The notes under the pieces are model-generated. The model was not told the DNA's origin. It saw only the letters and a program-made list of their open reading frames with translations, and did no database searches. 64,000 nucleotides of DNA from Theobroma cacao (lineage: Eukaryota > Streptophyta > Magnoliopsida > Malvales > Malvaceae), in assembly GCF_000208745.1 (NCBI RefSeq), contig NC_030854.1, forward strand, positions 20,219,822 to 20,283,821, read 5' to 3'. The position numbers and the translations under genes are program-made. Below, one piece after another: positions 12,707 to 22,403 of the stretch; positions within the stretch are counted from its first letter, which is position 1; each line of letters starts with the position of its first letter.

Positions 12707-13131
12707 TTAAGCTTATCCACTCCACTTAAATTACCAAAATGCCTTCACAAGTTAACTTGTTCTCCTCTAATCCTTTATGCATTCTTTTTACTCTTTTTAC
12801 ACTGAGACAAGGTCCATAATGGTTTAGAAATGCTCAGATTCGTGAAACTTAAAGATTTTAACACGAGATGAAAAATGACCATTTTGCCCCTACCTCGGGA
12901 ATCATCATTATTTTTATTTCCTTCGCCATTTTGCTCGTATTTCATCATTCATTTATGCCTTAGGCCTACTTAGGCCATAATATTTTTTAAAAACTTACTT
13001 TTAGGGGCTCACTAAGAAAATGACGAAATTACCTTTGATCAGGGATATTACGTCTACTTTTATCTACGAGTGTATAAAGGTTAACGCCTCACATCCAAAA
13101 CATCAGATGCGATCGAGGAGCAGTCGTTACA

Positions 13132-13136
13132 AGGGT
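13132..13136. repeat. Target-site duplication AGGGT (right)
   Basis: An exact match to 6142-6146, directly after the terminal CA of the B solo LTR. Confidence 0.85.
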
Positions 13137-13640
13137 TACAGCTTAGTTTGGTTATATAAATATGTTATGTTAGCAAACTAAAACTCTAAGCCTCTTGTCA
13201 CTTCTCAACAATTTCATAAAATAAGAAAAGAAAAATAATTTTATTTTTCTGACAAAAATAAGATTTGGCAAGAATGTTTGGTCTTTTCATTTTACAAACA
13301 AAACTTGTTGGTACAAGTAAAAAATCTTACCTTTGAGAAGGTCTTATTCGGTCACTGTGAGGAATATTGTTAAAGGCCAAATATTTGGGTGGCTGAAGAT
13401 TTAACAAATCTTAAAGGTGAAAAATCAAAGATTTTGATTTAATTGGCTCTTGATTATGATATTTAGAGTAAGGTATGAAACTCTTAAACTTATGAGTGTT
13501 CATAATTAATTTGAGAGTTACATGATAAACATAAAACATTGATCCCGTACGATTCGACTATTTCTCTAATTAAATACTAGTTTGTTTTTCCGTCACATTA
13601 TATTTTGTAATTTTTTGATTATTTTCATGTTTAAGCAAGA
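13137..13640. other. Unassigned AT-rich spacer
   Basis: This is sequence between the B solo LTR and a gypsy reverse-transcriptase remnant. I see no coding potential, RNA gene or obvious repeat. It may be the older insertion target or leftover internal sequence of the gypsy element to its right. Confidence 0.5.
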
Positions 13641-13858
13641 GGTCAAATCCTAGCACCCACTTCCCATGATCGATGATTTATTTGATCAACTATAAAAACC
13701 ATGGTATTTTTCAAAAATTAACTTGTGCTCTAGGTATCATTAGTTAAGAATTCAGAAAAGGATATACCAAAGACTGCATTCCATACGAGGTACGGGCATT
13801 TTGAGTTTTTGGTGATGTCTTTTGGTTTAACCAATGCTCTCACTGCTTTTATGGCTTT
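13641..13858 (+). pseudogene. pol: Gypsy reverse transcriptase, 5' part, interrupted
   Basis: Homology to chromovirus reverse transcriptase is spread over frames. PRIDDLFDQL-like and VFSKINL-like sense (13660-13725) is followed by the well-kept block [20 protein letters not shown] (13755-13830) and [11 protein letters not shown] up to 13853. Frame changes and stops show decay. The coding sequence resumes after the LTR insertion at 16891 with [13 protein letters not shown], so the two halves belong to one gene split by 13859-16890. Gag and protease are absent upstream. Confidence 0.85.
13854..13858. repeat. Target-site duplication GCTTT (left)
   Basis: GCTTT precedes the TG of the solo LTR and recurs exactly at 16891-16895 after its CA. 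Confidence 0.9.
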
Positions 13859-14503
13859 TGTCACCACCCAATTTCTCGGGCCATGACCGGCGTAAGAGCT
13901 CAATGAGCATAGCTCACTAAGCCCAAGCAAGCCTATCCATTTACCTTTGCTTAACAAATTTATCATATCATGCATACACACACACATTTTTCTTTTCGGG
14001 TGTGAATATAGCCAAAACACAATGGCATTATCGATAATAATATACATGCACTATACCAGTCATGTATTTAGCAATTTACATTGCATACACATATTCACAT
14101 TGTTAGATTGTATTCACAATACAAAAGGACCCATGACTTCCAGCGGAGACATTTACAATAAAAGGGATTACTATCGAATGCCAGACACATACCCAGGAGA
14201 TGCACTACGGGGACTCCTCGATCTAGGGTCCAACAGTCACCTGATCTGAAAACATGAATTTTTATAAAACGTGAGTACAATACTCAGTGAGTGAACAAGA
14301 AGGGAACAAGCATACCATAAGGAATGTTTATCGAAATCATGATGCATTCATTTTCTCAAAACCATGCAATTGTTTTAGCTCCTTTAAACCCCTCATGTAA
14401 ACCCCACATGAGTAAATCACTTTACAAAAATCCATGCTCAACTATGGTACCAAAGAAATGGGAAATATGGCAAAAACCCACAAGTTAGCAAAATGGACAG
14501 AAA

Positions 14504-14544
14504 GTTTCTCGCTGTAGCGAACTTCATTCTCGCTGCAGCGAGAA
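14504..14544. repeat. Palindrome pair TTCTCGCTGCAGCGAGAA
   Basis: A degenerate copy (TTTCTCGCTGTAGCGA) is followed by a perfect 18-bp palindrome at 14527-14544, identical to 11350-11367 in another LTR. Confidence 0.85.
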
Positions 14545-14981
14545 CCAGAACATCAAGGAAAAAGTCTCATTTTTCCCTTAAAACAAGTCATCCTGCTAAA
14601 ATAACAATAGCAACATGTAACACATGTAAACTTCCAAATTTCAACAAAACAAATGCTTACATATTTGCATTTACAACCATATACCCATCATCAACATGCA
14701 CACCATCCCATCATCATCATCATGCACATCATCCCATCATCATCATCTCATATGCAACGACTTATGCTATTGTCACTAGGGGGTGGGAGATCACGAAGCA
14801 TCCCCCCCTTCACTCGGCAAGAGGTGCACTTCACTCCGGATCACGAAGCAACGGAGCAGTCCCTTCCCTCCTCTTCCAAGCTCTTGGGTGGAGAGTCATA
14901 CTTCGCCACAGATCATACCTATCAAAGCACTCATAGGGTGGAAGATCACGAAGCATCCAGCCCTATAAGCTATGGGGGCAA

Positions 14982-15105
14982 CAACGGCTTATGTGCACTC
15001 CCACTCACACATAGCCGGGTCAGCAACGGCTTATATGCACTCCTACTCGCACATAGTCGGGTCAGCAACGGCTTATGTGCACTCCTACTCGCACATAGCC
15101 GGGTT
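14982..15105. repeat. 42-bp tandem repeat, three copies, hairpin-forming
   Basis: Three units begin GCAACGGCTTATGTGCACTC and each ends CGCACATAGCCGGGTCA or a close variant. Within a unit CGGCTTATGTGC pairs with GCACATAGCCG (a stem of about 11 bp with one bulge). Just upstream (14788-14960) GATCACGAAGCA occurs three times as a separate dispersed repeat. Confidence 0.85.
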
Positions 15106-16890
15106 CAAATCAACATGTAAAGAAGCATCCAATGCATATTATCATATTGTGATAACACATAAACCATTGTATAGCACATTTTCACAATATAAAATCATTT
15201 TACTAAAAGCTTGTTCCCAAGGTACATTTTCTAAGACAAGTTGGATAGAATCTTTCATATTTCCCAAAACAAGTTTGAAATGCAAGTCCACTCACCGGTA
15301 TCAAAAATCCAGATTCCGGGTGCACTCGGACTAATAGCCCTCAGGCGCAATTCCTTTGCCTTTTCCGGACGTCTCACCACCTTGACAAATAACAAAGTCA
15401 AGGAATTTACTATATTGTCCCTAAATTGATATAAATTAATTTAAATTACTAATGCTTGATATGTAAATGCAAAAATATGTCTGATTACCGCTTAATCACG
15501 GTATCGATTAAATTCGACCGATCACCCGATTAATCGACGATTGTGTCCAAATCACCTCCAAATTAATTCATTTCTCCTCTAATACCTTAATTTACCACAT
15601 ACATTTAAATAAAGCCAAATTCAGCATTAGAACCCTCACAGTTCCTTATAGAAAAATTTGGTCATTTGGTGCACTAGCATCGAATTTTTTTCTACATAAC
15701 CGTTTCACCTTAATTCATCATTTTCCATGCCATTTTCCTTGAAATAAAAACAATCCCCCATTGATATTCAGCCCTCATGGTTCGACCAACAAGGAACCCT
15801 AGAGAAATTGAATATTTCTTTTGTGTTTTTGTTCATAACCATGCTTAACTATCCCTAAACACTAACATAGTCTAAAATCAAATTATTCCAACAACAATTC
15901 CTCTTCCATACCCATTTTTCAGAATTGAATTCATCATGATAACTCAATATTCAACCATGGAAATCAAGAACAAAAGCATGGGTAAGCTAGGTATCAAGGA
16001 GAATTAAAGAAATTTTAACTTACCTAGCTTGTTTCCTTGATTTCTTCACTTTTTCTTTGAATTTCCACCTAGGTTTTCTTGTTTTTCCTTTTTTTCTTCC
16101 TTTTTTTTCTTGTTGCTGGATGTCTAGGCCGAATATGGTGAGGGAATTGGGGATTTAATGGGCTGATTTCTATAGAAAATAATAAAATAATCAAGCATGC
16201 CATGTGTCACATGCTTATTGGCCCAAATTTTTAACTTTTTGACTTTTTCTTCTTAATTTTCCGCCACAAATATTCTGGTATTTATCCAATCCTACCACAA
16301 TTAAAATCCCTTGGTCTTGACAGGTACTGGGGCGAGAAATTTACCGATTTGGCCCCGAGATGGAAAAATTACGATTTTGCCCCTATACTCCGAAATGTAC
16401 CGGAATCTCATTATTTCTACTTTTCAACCTAAAATAACACTAATATTGATCAATATTAATCAAATGGGGCAAAAAAATGTTTTATAAAAATTCCCGTTTA
16501 GTCCTCTAGTGGTAAAATTATCATTTTGCCCTTGTGCTCCAAAAATACCGGGAATCAAAATTTTTCATTGCTAAACATCATTTATACTCTAATAATCATA
16601 ATTATATTTCATATAATTATTCTTGGTCAAATGTGATCAAATCTTGGCTAGAAATCTCCATTAAATCATCAAATGGTAAAATGACCATTTTGTCCCTAAT
16701 CAAACAATTTTCCTGATGGACTTCAAATTGGACTTTGAACTCCGAATCACTATTCTAAGTCGTTATGTGGGTTTCAAAATTTTCAATTTCCTCTTAGAAT
16801 TTCTATTTGAACTAGTTCAAGGCTCGATTTAACTTAATTGTACCACTCAGTACAATACCGTGTTTTAATCGAGTTTGACAAGGTCTCACA

Positions 16891-16895
16891 GCTTT
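16891..16895. repeat. Target-site duplication GCTTT (right)
   Basis: An exact match to 13854-13858. Removing the LTR and one copy rejoins the reverse-transcriptase homology without a gap. Confidence 0.9.
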
Positions 16896-17755
16896 AATGA
16901 ATAGAGTGTTTCGGGCTTATTTGGATAGATTTGTGGTGGTGTTTATTGATGATATCCTGGTGTCTTCTCGAAGCCCGAAGAACATGCACAACATTTATGA
17001 ATGGTGTTGTAGACACTCTGAGAAAACAATTTACATGCGAATTTCTATAAATGTGATTTTTGGTTAGAGAGTGTTAGCTTTCTCAAACATGTAATATCGC
17101 ATGAAGGGATTAGTGTGGATCCACAAATGATTGCATCAATACAGACTTGGTTAAGATTGAGTACGGTTACTGAGATTCGAAGTTTTCTTGGATTGGTCGA
17201 GTATTACTACCGATTTGTGTAGGATTTCTCAAAGATCACGACACTGTTGACTAAGTTAACACGAAGGGAGTTAAGTTTGAATGGATGAATGCGAAGATAG
17301 TTTCTTGAGACTAGAAACGTGTTTGATATTGGCACCAATCTTAAGTTTACCAAATGGTTCAGGAGGTTATGTTGTGTATTGCGATGCATCAAAAGTTGGA
17401 TTGGGATGCGTGTTAATGCAAAATGGTAGAGTTATCGTGTATGCCTCAAGGCAACTTAAGAGGCACAAGAAAAACTATTCTACCCATGACTTGGAAATGG
17501 CAATGATAGTATTTGCATTAAAGATTTGGCGTCATTACCTATATGGGGAAAGCTTTGAAATATATGCTGATCACAAGAGTTTAAAGCATATATTTCAACA
17601 ACGTGATCTCAATTTAAGACAACATCGATGGATGGAATTGCTCAAAGATTATGATTATACCATTCAATATCACCTTGGTAAGGTGAACGTGGTGGTTGAC
17701 GCTTCGAGTTAGAAGTCTATGGGGAGTATGGTACATTGGTCTATTAAACGGAGAA
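16891..17755 (+). pseudogene. pol: Gypsy RT 3' part and RNase H, decayed
   Basis: This continues the gene broken at 13858. [23 protein letters not shown] (16891-16965) holds the catalytic Asp pair of reverse transcriptase. Frameshifts follow, then IRSFLGLVEYYYRFV with a stop (17170-17222). From 17281 to 17712 an open frame encodes RNase [16 protein letters not shown] (first Asp), YSTHDLEMA (Glu), [11 protein letters not shown] (Asp) and VVVDASS near the end, so the acidic residues are kept. It ends with KSMGSM-like sequence at about 17755, where reverse copia sequence begins. Integrase is missing. Confidence 0.88.
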
Positions 17756-17843
17756 GTATATTGCGTGGATGATGAAACTTACGCAATATGGGGATCAACA
17801 TTGATATTGGTGGACCTAATTCCCTAATTGCTCTAATACCACT
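17756..17843 (-). mobile_element. SIRE-like copia leader with tRNA-Met primer site
   Basis: On the minus strand the LTR end at 17844 is followed after AG by TGGTATTAGAGC (17830-17841), one base from the tRNA-Met primer site TGGTATCAGAGC. A short leader then runs to about 17755, where it abuts the gypsy RNase H remnant. The gag and everything downstream are missing. This shows that the LTR to the right is a 5' LTR read on the minus strand. Confidence 0.75.
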
Positions 17844-18573
17844 TGTTGATCCCAAGTAAATGTCATAGAGGAGGGGTGAATAGCACAATTTGGCTCTTTC
17901 AAAAATTGGCTCTAAGTGGGAACAAATGCAAGTGAAAAGAAGGAATGAAAATAGGAACAAAACAAAGTAGACAACACAACAAAATTTAGAGTCATTCGAT
18001 CCAAGACCTACATCTATTACCTTGACTGTTCAACCAAGGATTTTACCAACCAATCCCTATGAATGGTGAAATTCACAAGCTTTCACCAAGCTTTTACAAT
18101 GGCTTTTTCTAGGCTTAGCCAAAACCTTTCACAATAGTTGTTACTGGGATCAACTAAAACCCAACACCTAACTTTTCAAGGCGAAGTTAAAACCTATACT
18201 CAATCAAGCAATCCTAGCTTGAATCAATCCCTTAGAGTGACTCGTTCACTTTAAGAATACAAGGAGATAAGTGATAAGAGTGTCCTTATGATCACACAGT
18301 TGATCTAAGTGGTACAAAGTGAAGTGCAGATCACAATTACACAGATAGGAGTTGAGTGCAGTAAATGAGCAGAGAGTATTTGCTGGTTCTTTAGCTCTTT
18401 TGGACTTGGAAGCCTTTTTCAATACATTTCTAGTCATTGAAAGCCTCTTAAAGACTTGGAAAATCAACTCTGATAGGTGTTAAGCAGTTTTTGACCGTTG
18501 GAAACAACTTTGTTACAGTTCCGGTCGTTAATTTGTCTTCTAGTGCACAATTCAAATTTTCTGGCAGAATGCT

Positions 18574-18813
18574 CCTAGTCGACTTACTGATATCTTAGTC
18601 AAAAGTTGCTTCTGTTTTTTGTTCTCTACTTCTAGTATTGAGCACTTAGTCAACTACCTTCCTTCTTAGTCGATTAAGTTAGTTCTGTCTTGAAGTCTAG
18701 ATTTTTGGCAGTAGACTCTTAGTCGACCAACCCACTTCTTGGTCGACTAAGTCTTTTTTGTTTCTCAATACTCTTGCACCCACCAACTTCTTATTTGAAT
18801 TTTAGCTGACTAA
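18574..18813. repeat. Palindrome cluster CTTAGTCGACTAAG type
   Basis: Repeated variants: CCTAGTCGACTTA (18574), CTTAGTCAA (18593), CTTAGTCAACTA (18648), CTTAGTCGATTAAG (18665-18678), CTTAGTCGACCAA (about 18718), CTTGGTCGACTAAG (18738-18751) and TTTAGCTGACTAA (about 18803). All are one or a few changes from a perfect palindrome centred on TCGA. Confidence 0.8.
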
Positions 18814-18866
18814 CCCTTTATTATTCAACTAAGGAGCTTCTGAATTGTTGATTGGTTGTGGCTTCT

Positions 18867-18878
18867 TATTTATATACC
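18867..18878 (-). promoter_or_regulatory. TATA box of SIRE-like LTR
   Basis: On the minus strand GGTATATAAATA lies about 135 bases from the LTR 5' end, a usual place for a copia LTR promoter. The palindrome cluster begins about 55 bases downstream, so it lies in predicted transcribed leader. Confidence 0.55.
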
Positions 18879-19010
18879 TTTTTGATATGTCCCATGGAAT
18901 TTTTTTATTTATTACTGGCATGCAATTCTTGTCCTGCACACTTAAGTAGAATTACTAGACACAAATGAATGGGAATGTTTTGTTATCATCAAAAACTAAT
19001 GAAGCGAACA

Positions 19011-21899
19011 TGAGGGTGCCGGATGGAGGAGATAAATGAAGATGGATATTGAGCCAATAAAAAAGGGAGAAAATTGAAGCATGAAAATTTAGTGGGTGAT
19101 GAGTTTGTCCAATGAGAAGTGAGGAATAAAAGAAAGAAGAGAAAGATGGGTGAAGGCTTGGGAAACTTGTGCATTTAAGAGGAAAATGATAGAGAATCAG
19201 TTTTGAAAGCTTCACCCGAGAAGAAAGAATAAAGAAAGAAAAAAGAAAGAAGAAAGTATGAAGGAAAAGGAAGAAGAAGGGAAAGAATAAAAGAGAAAAG
19301 ATAGTAGAAAAAGAAAAAAGGGATCAGCTTTGGAGAAGTTGGAGAAAACCGAGAGGTTTTCTCCCATATGCCATTATTGAAGCTTAAAGAAAAATTAGTG
19401 GTTCGACTTAGTGATTCAAGGGTGAGGAAGGTAAAAGCTGTCATTTTGCTTAAAAGCGTGCCTTGTGAACCAGTTGTGATGTGAGATTATGCTTATGGTA
19501 GCAAGGATTTTCAAGGATTGAAAGAATCGAGTGAGTGCATGTGGGTTAATCTTAGAAGTATGGTGGTTTAAAGTAAGACAGATGATTGGTAAGTGTTTTT
19601 AACCTTGAGTTCATAAGTGGAAAGGAAAATTGAAATGTGTATTGATGATTTGTGCTTGTGGCAACAATGGTGATCGAGGATGTGAGGAGTTATTGAGTTG
19701 CATGAGGAATTCAAGGTAAAATCGGAAGATAGGCATGCAATATTGGTATGCTATGTTATATTGAATTTGGTTAGTTGAAAGTTTATGGATTGCATGTTAG
19801 ATTATTGTGAACACTAAGGATAAATAATGTGAATTTAGATTAAAGATTCATTGGTTAAGGTGCTGCCCATTTATGTGTACAATTAAGTATATACACGGAA
19901 GTGGAGATAATGAGAGAGGTCAGCTATAGTGAGGAATTATTGAACATAAAGAAATCTAAGAATATGGTATATAGAGCAACAAATATGAGTCGAATTGTGA
20001 TGACGTTTACTAAATATATTAAGTTTAATTTGCTGCTAGGAAGTGTGTAAGTGAGGAAAAGTTGTTATGCTGGTGCACTAGAGGAGGTGACGGGGTGACC
20101 GGTAAGCCAAATTAGCTAGAGACACACCTGAATCAGTGGCATCTCGCCATTATGAGGTGAGTAGTGGGTGTCTATTTCAAAAGTTCCATAAATTATATAA
20201 TGATATACATAAGATAAATGTTGTCGATTTTCTTTAAATGCAATTGTGGATAGCATGAGTTGTTAGCTCCGATAGGTGATTTCTAAATTGATTTGTAATC
20301 AGATTGTACTCATAATTGTGGATAGCATGTGCTGGTAGAATGCTAGGCACTTGTGAATGTCATGTTTTTAGAAACGTTTTGTGTATATATAAGCTATATA
20401 TATAAAGGGTTTTAAAAATCGGAGAACAAGCTCTTTACCATGGTTTATGTCAAAACGTGCCTTACTTGTTTTTGTGATGTGCATTCATTAACAAGCTTTA
20501 TGTTCACCATGCTTTGATTTAATATTTAAACCTCATGCAAAAGTTGTACATCATGAATTCTTACAAATGAATTTATAATGTTGCCATGATTTCTTTTTGA
20601 AATGGATTTAAAATAAGCTTTTGAAAACCCAATTTGGTTATAAATGTTTTGCCAAATAAGGAGATTTGAGAGTGGGTCGAATGTCACACCAGAATAGTGT
20701 GACCTTTGTGCACAAGGAAGCACTAGCTAGAGAACCTTTGGGTTACCAACGGGCTGTTAGACGTGGCAAGGCCACGGGTTGATATACATGGCTAGGCCAC
20801 AAGTTGATATACATGGTTGCAACCACATGATTTCTCCGATGTCAACCAACATTGTTAAGGCTACCATGGCTGTGGGAATCCGGAAAAGGGGGGGCCTCTC
20901 AAATGTTATTACGTGGAAGTGGGTCCATGGGTTGATTACCTACTCGAGAGTGATATCTTTTTCGGTTTTTAAGTATGTATTCTTTCGCATGGAGAGAAAT
21001 ACAAGTTTTCCCGTAGCTCCCTTATTTATACGATGGTTTTGTGTTTAATACCTCAAGTGTGAGTTCGTTTATATGCTTGTGTATAAGCATCGACATTGAT
21101 TGATTTTACGGGAGCGTGCGCATTTATGTTAGTCCGATTTTGAGTAGAGGACATCAAATGATTTCGACGGTAAAAATCTTTCATTGCATCGATTTTAATA
21201 TATTATTTGAAATGGTTACTTTGCATCGCAATTCTTTGGTATATATGTAAGGCACAAATGTTCCATTTGATTTTAAATGGTTTATATATTCATATACTTT
21301 TAACATTCAAATTTTCTATCCATAGGTTGTTTCCTATCTACGCCCTGCTCATAGAACCGATGATCACTTAGTCTGTGAGACTTACCCCTTTATCTTCCCT
21401 TTTTTGTAGATAAGTGATCAGCTCGTGTGTATTGCCTCAGCACATTTTGACTTATTGTGACGTAGGTAATGGCATCTCTTAAACTTCCACTCCTAGTCGC
21501 TCCGTTGCATAGAAGTCATGTTTGTGTAGGATGGTCAGATATATTAAAATTAGTTTATCAGAATTGTATCACCGAACAACTTTGATGTCGTGTAATGAAT
21601 TCTAAGTGTGATGTTTAAATGTATTTTGAATTTTGCTAGATTTGGATATCGATATCTAATTGTTGATTTTAATTAAAGTTTCTTATTCGGTTTAAGCACA
21701 CGATCATATTTTATACAAGTCAGCAGAATTTTTAATAGTTGTCACAAAGTACAACGTTATAAGATAATCCAAGTCATTTAATATACGCATTAAAATGTCC
21801 TGTTTAGTTAACAAGAATCTCAACTAAGGCTTGTTTGGGATTCGGAAGGTTCTCCCACAAGTCTCGAATGCCGATAACGATCAAGAAGCGATCGTTACA
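19011..21899 (+). mobile_element. Family B LTR, 5'-truncated
   Basis: It parallels the B solo LTR from about 7135 to its end, finishing ...GAAGCGATCGTTACA. Shared landmarks include GATATTGAGCCAAT (19040s), GTGACC-TTTGTGCACAAG (about 20700), CATGGCTGTGGGAATCCGG (20868) and CCGATGATCACTTAGTCTGTG (about 21358). About 1.0 kb of the LTR start is missing, replaced by the SIRE-like LTR. No internal region I recognise follows, so it may be a solo LTR or a 3' LTR. No TSD is visible. Confidence 0.85.
20762..20825. repeat. Dyad-symmetric repeat cluster in B LTR
   Basis: CGTGGCAAGGCCACG (20762-20776) has perfect 6-bp arms. CATGGCTAGGCCAC (20788-20801) and the perfect 12-bp palindrome TGGTTGCAACCA (20814-20825) follow at about 26-base spacing. 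This matches the cluster at 9429-9521. Confidence 0.75.
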
Positions 21900-22012
21900 A
21901 AAATAAGTGATACTTGGGGGGCAACACAAGTTTCTAAACTCTTTATTAGTTTCCTTATGCATTTATGGTAGTTTGATTCAATTCAATTCAAATCCTAGGT
22001 GTCATTTTCATT
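21900..22012. other. Short unassigned spacer
   Basis: These 113 bases between the B LTR end and a reverse gypsy gag fragment contain CTTGGGGGGCAACAC (about 21913), a purine-rich phrase like those near Athila/Tat 3' ends. Nothing else is recognisable. Confidence 0.4.
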
Positions 22013-22222
22013 TGCTGCCTCAAGAGGCATGGCAAGAATACTAGTGGGTAGCGGAGGAGATGGAGGATGTGGAGGACTATCGACCTATTTAGCAGCAGGT
22101 GCTGCCCGAATGGTGGATGCAGCTAATTCCTCTTCTACTGCATCTAGCTAGTGACGTTTGGAATGACCTCTTCCCCTCCCAACTGATCTAGTGAGAGGTG
22201 GGTGGTCGCGTCGAGGAGGCAT
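22013..22222 (-). pseudogene. gag: Chromovirus gag, N-terminal fragment
   Basis: The minus strand encodes MPPRRDHPPLTRS, GRGRGHSKRH, a stop, LDAVEEE, then STIRAAP. It matches the N-terminus of the gag starting at 30018 and ends where that gag continues (equivalent to about 29810). Two in-frame TAG codons replace Gln codons. With the leader and primer site at 22223-22403 it forms the start of an internal region belonging to the LTR at 22404-25215. The rest is deleted. Confidence 0.85.
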
Positions 22223-22384
22223 TATAATCTATGAGAGAAAACGAGCAAGTTTAGGCAACTTTAGGCTATATATGCAAATATATGCATTCTATTCGACCTA
22301 ACCTAGCTTAACTCGGGGCCACACTGATACTGTAAATTTTTAAAAGAACTTTAAAACCAAAAACTCTTATCTTTCAAACCAAAA

Positions 22385-22396
22385 GCTCTGATACCA
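22385..22396 (-). other. tRNA-Met primer-binding site (left C LTR)
   Basis: On the minus strand TGGTATCAGAGC, an exact plant initiator tRNA-Met primer site, lies 7 bases after the LTR terminal CA. It shows that the LTR at 22404-25215 acted as a 5' LTR for the gag fragment on its left. Confidence 0.9.
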
Positions 22397-22403
22397 ATAG
22401 AAT

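Larger units (their letters stand above)
10477..13093 (-). mobile_element. Family A gypsy solo LTR nested in B LTR
   Basis: It reads TGTCACGACCCAAATTTCGGG on the left and ...AACGCCTCACA on the right. On the minus strand it therefore starts TGTGAGGCG and ends GGGTCGTGACA, the family A sense. The B LTR resumes on both sides (compare 21840-21899). No internal region adjoins it, so it is a solo LTR of about 2.6 kb. Flanking pentamers TCTTG and TCCAA do not match, so the TSD has decayed or an end was lost. It contains a palindrome cluster, two AT microsatellites, a 42-bp tandem repeat and a minus-strand TATA box. Confidence 0.85.
6147..13131 (+). mobile_element. Family B solo LTR, about 4.4 kb, with nested A LTR
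   Basis: The LTR runs from TGTAACTCCCCGTACCC to ...CAGTCGTTACA and is flanked by a perfect 5-bp TSD, AGGGT. No internal region adjoins it, so it is a solo LTR formed by recombination between two LTRs. Subtracting the nested A LTR (10477-13093) leaves about 4.37 kb, very long for an LTR. Other copies are at 19011-21899, 33752-34466 (reverse), 41320-41900 (collapsed) and 61327 onward. The sense strand is set by the copy at 41320, which is followed by a plus-strand tRNA-Met primer site. ORFs here (for example 7499-7717 and reverse 8249-8593) are short, unlike any gag or pol, and not shared between copies. Confidence 0.88.
13859..16890 (-). mobile_element. Solo gypsy LTR (mosaic of A and C types) inside RT gene
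   Basis: The LTR runs from TGTCACCACCCAATTTC to ...GGTCTCACA (3032 bp), with a perfect TSD GCTTT and no internal region. It splits an older gypsy reverse-transcriptase gene. The left 1.4 kb resembles family A (same terminal phrase TCGGGCCATGACCGGCG, palindrome cluster, 42-bp hairpin repeats). The right 1.6 kb resembles family C (TTGCCTTTTCCGGACGTCTC, ACCACCTTGACA, GATTAATCG), with the switch near 15280-15310. The segment 15921-16890 is duplicated at 1-968. Short ORFs within (14493-14936, 14653-15120) are chance frames across repeats. Confidence 0.92.
17844..19010 (-). mobile_element. SIRE-like copia 5' LTR (1167 bp)
   Basis: On the minus strand it starts TGTTCGCTTCATTAG, soon followed by TTTTTGATGATAACAAAAC, the hallmark start of SIRE-type LTRs. 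It ends ...ATTCACCCCTCCTC...TTGGGATCAACA just before a tRNA-Met primer site. It carries a TATA box (18867-18878) and a cluster of GTCGAC-centred palindromes (18574-18813). To its right a B LTR begins abruptly, lacking its first kilobase. I found no TSD. Confidence 0.85.

Noticed and set aside
10472..13098. Perfect TSD for the nested A LTR
   Set aside because: Flanking pentamers TCTTG and TCCAA agree at only two of five positions, so I do not claim a TSD there.
14493..15334. Overlapping plus-strand ORFs of 100-155 codons
   Set aside because: They run across the LTR's CATCAT-rich stretch and the 42-bp repeats in several frames (AYVHSHSHIAGS repeats), lie inside a solo LTR, and are not conserved in the other A copies.
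22385..22396. tRNA gene pieces near LTRs
   Set aside because: TGGTATCAGAGC segments are primer-binding sites complementary to a tRNA 3' end, and no full cloverleaf is present.
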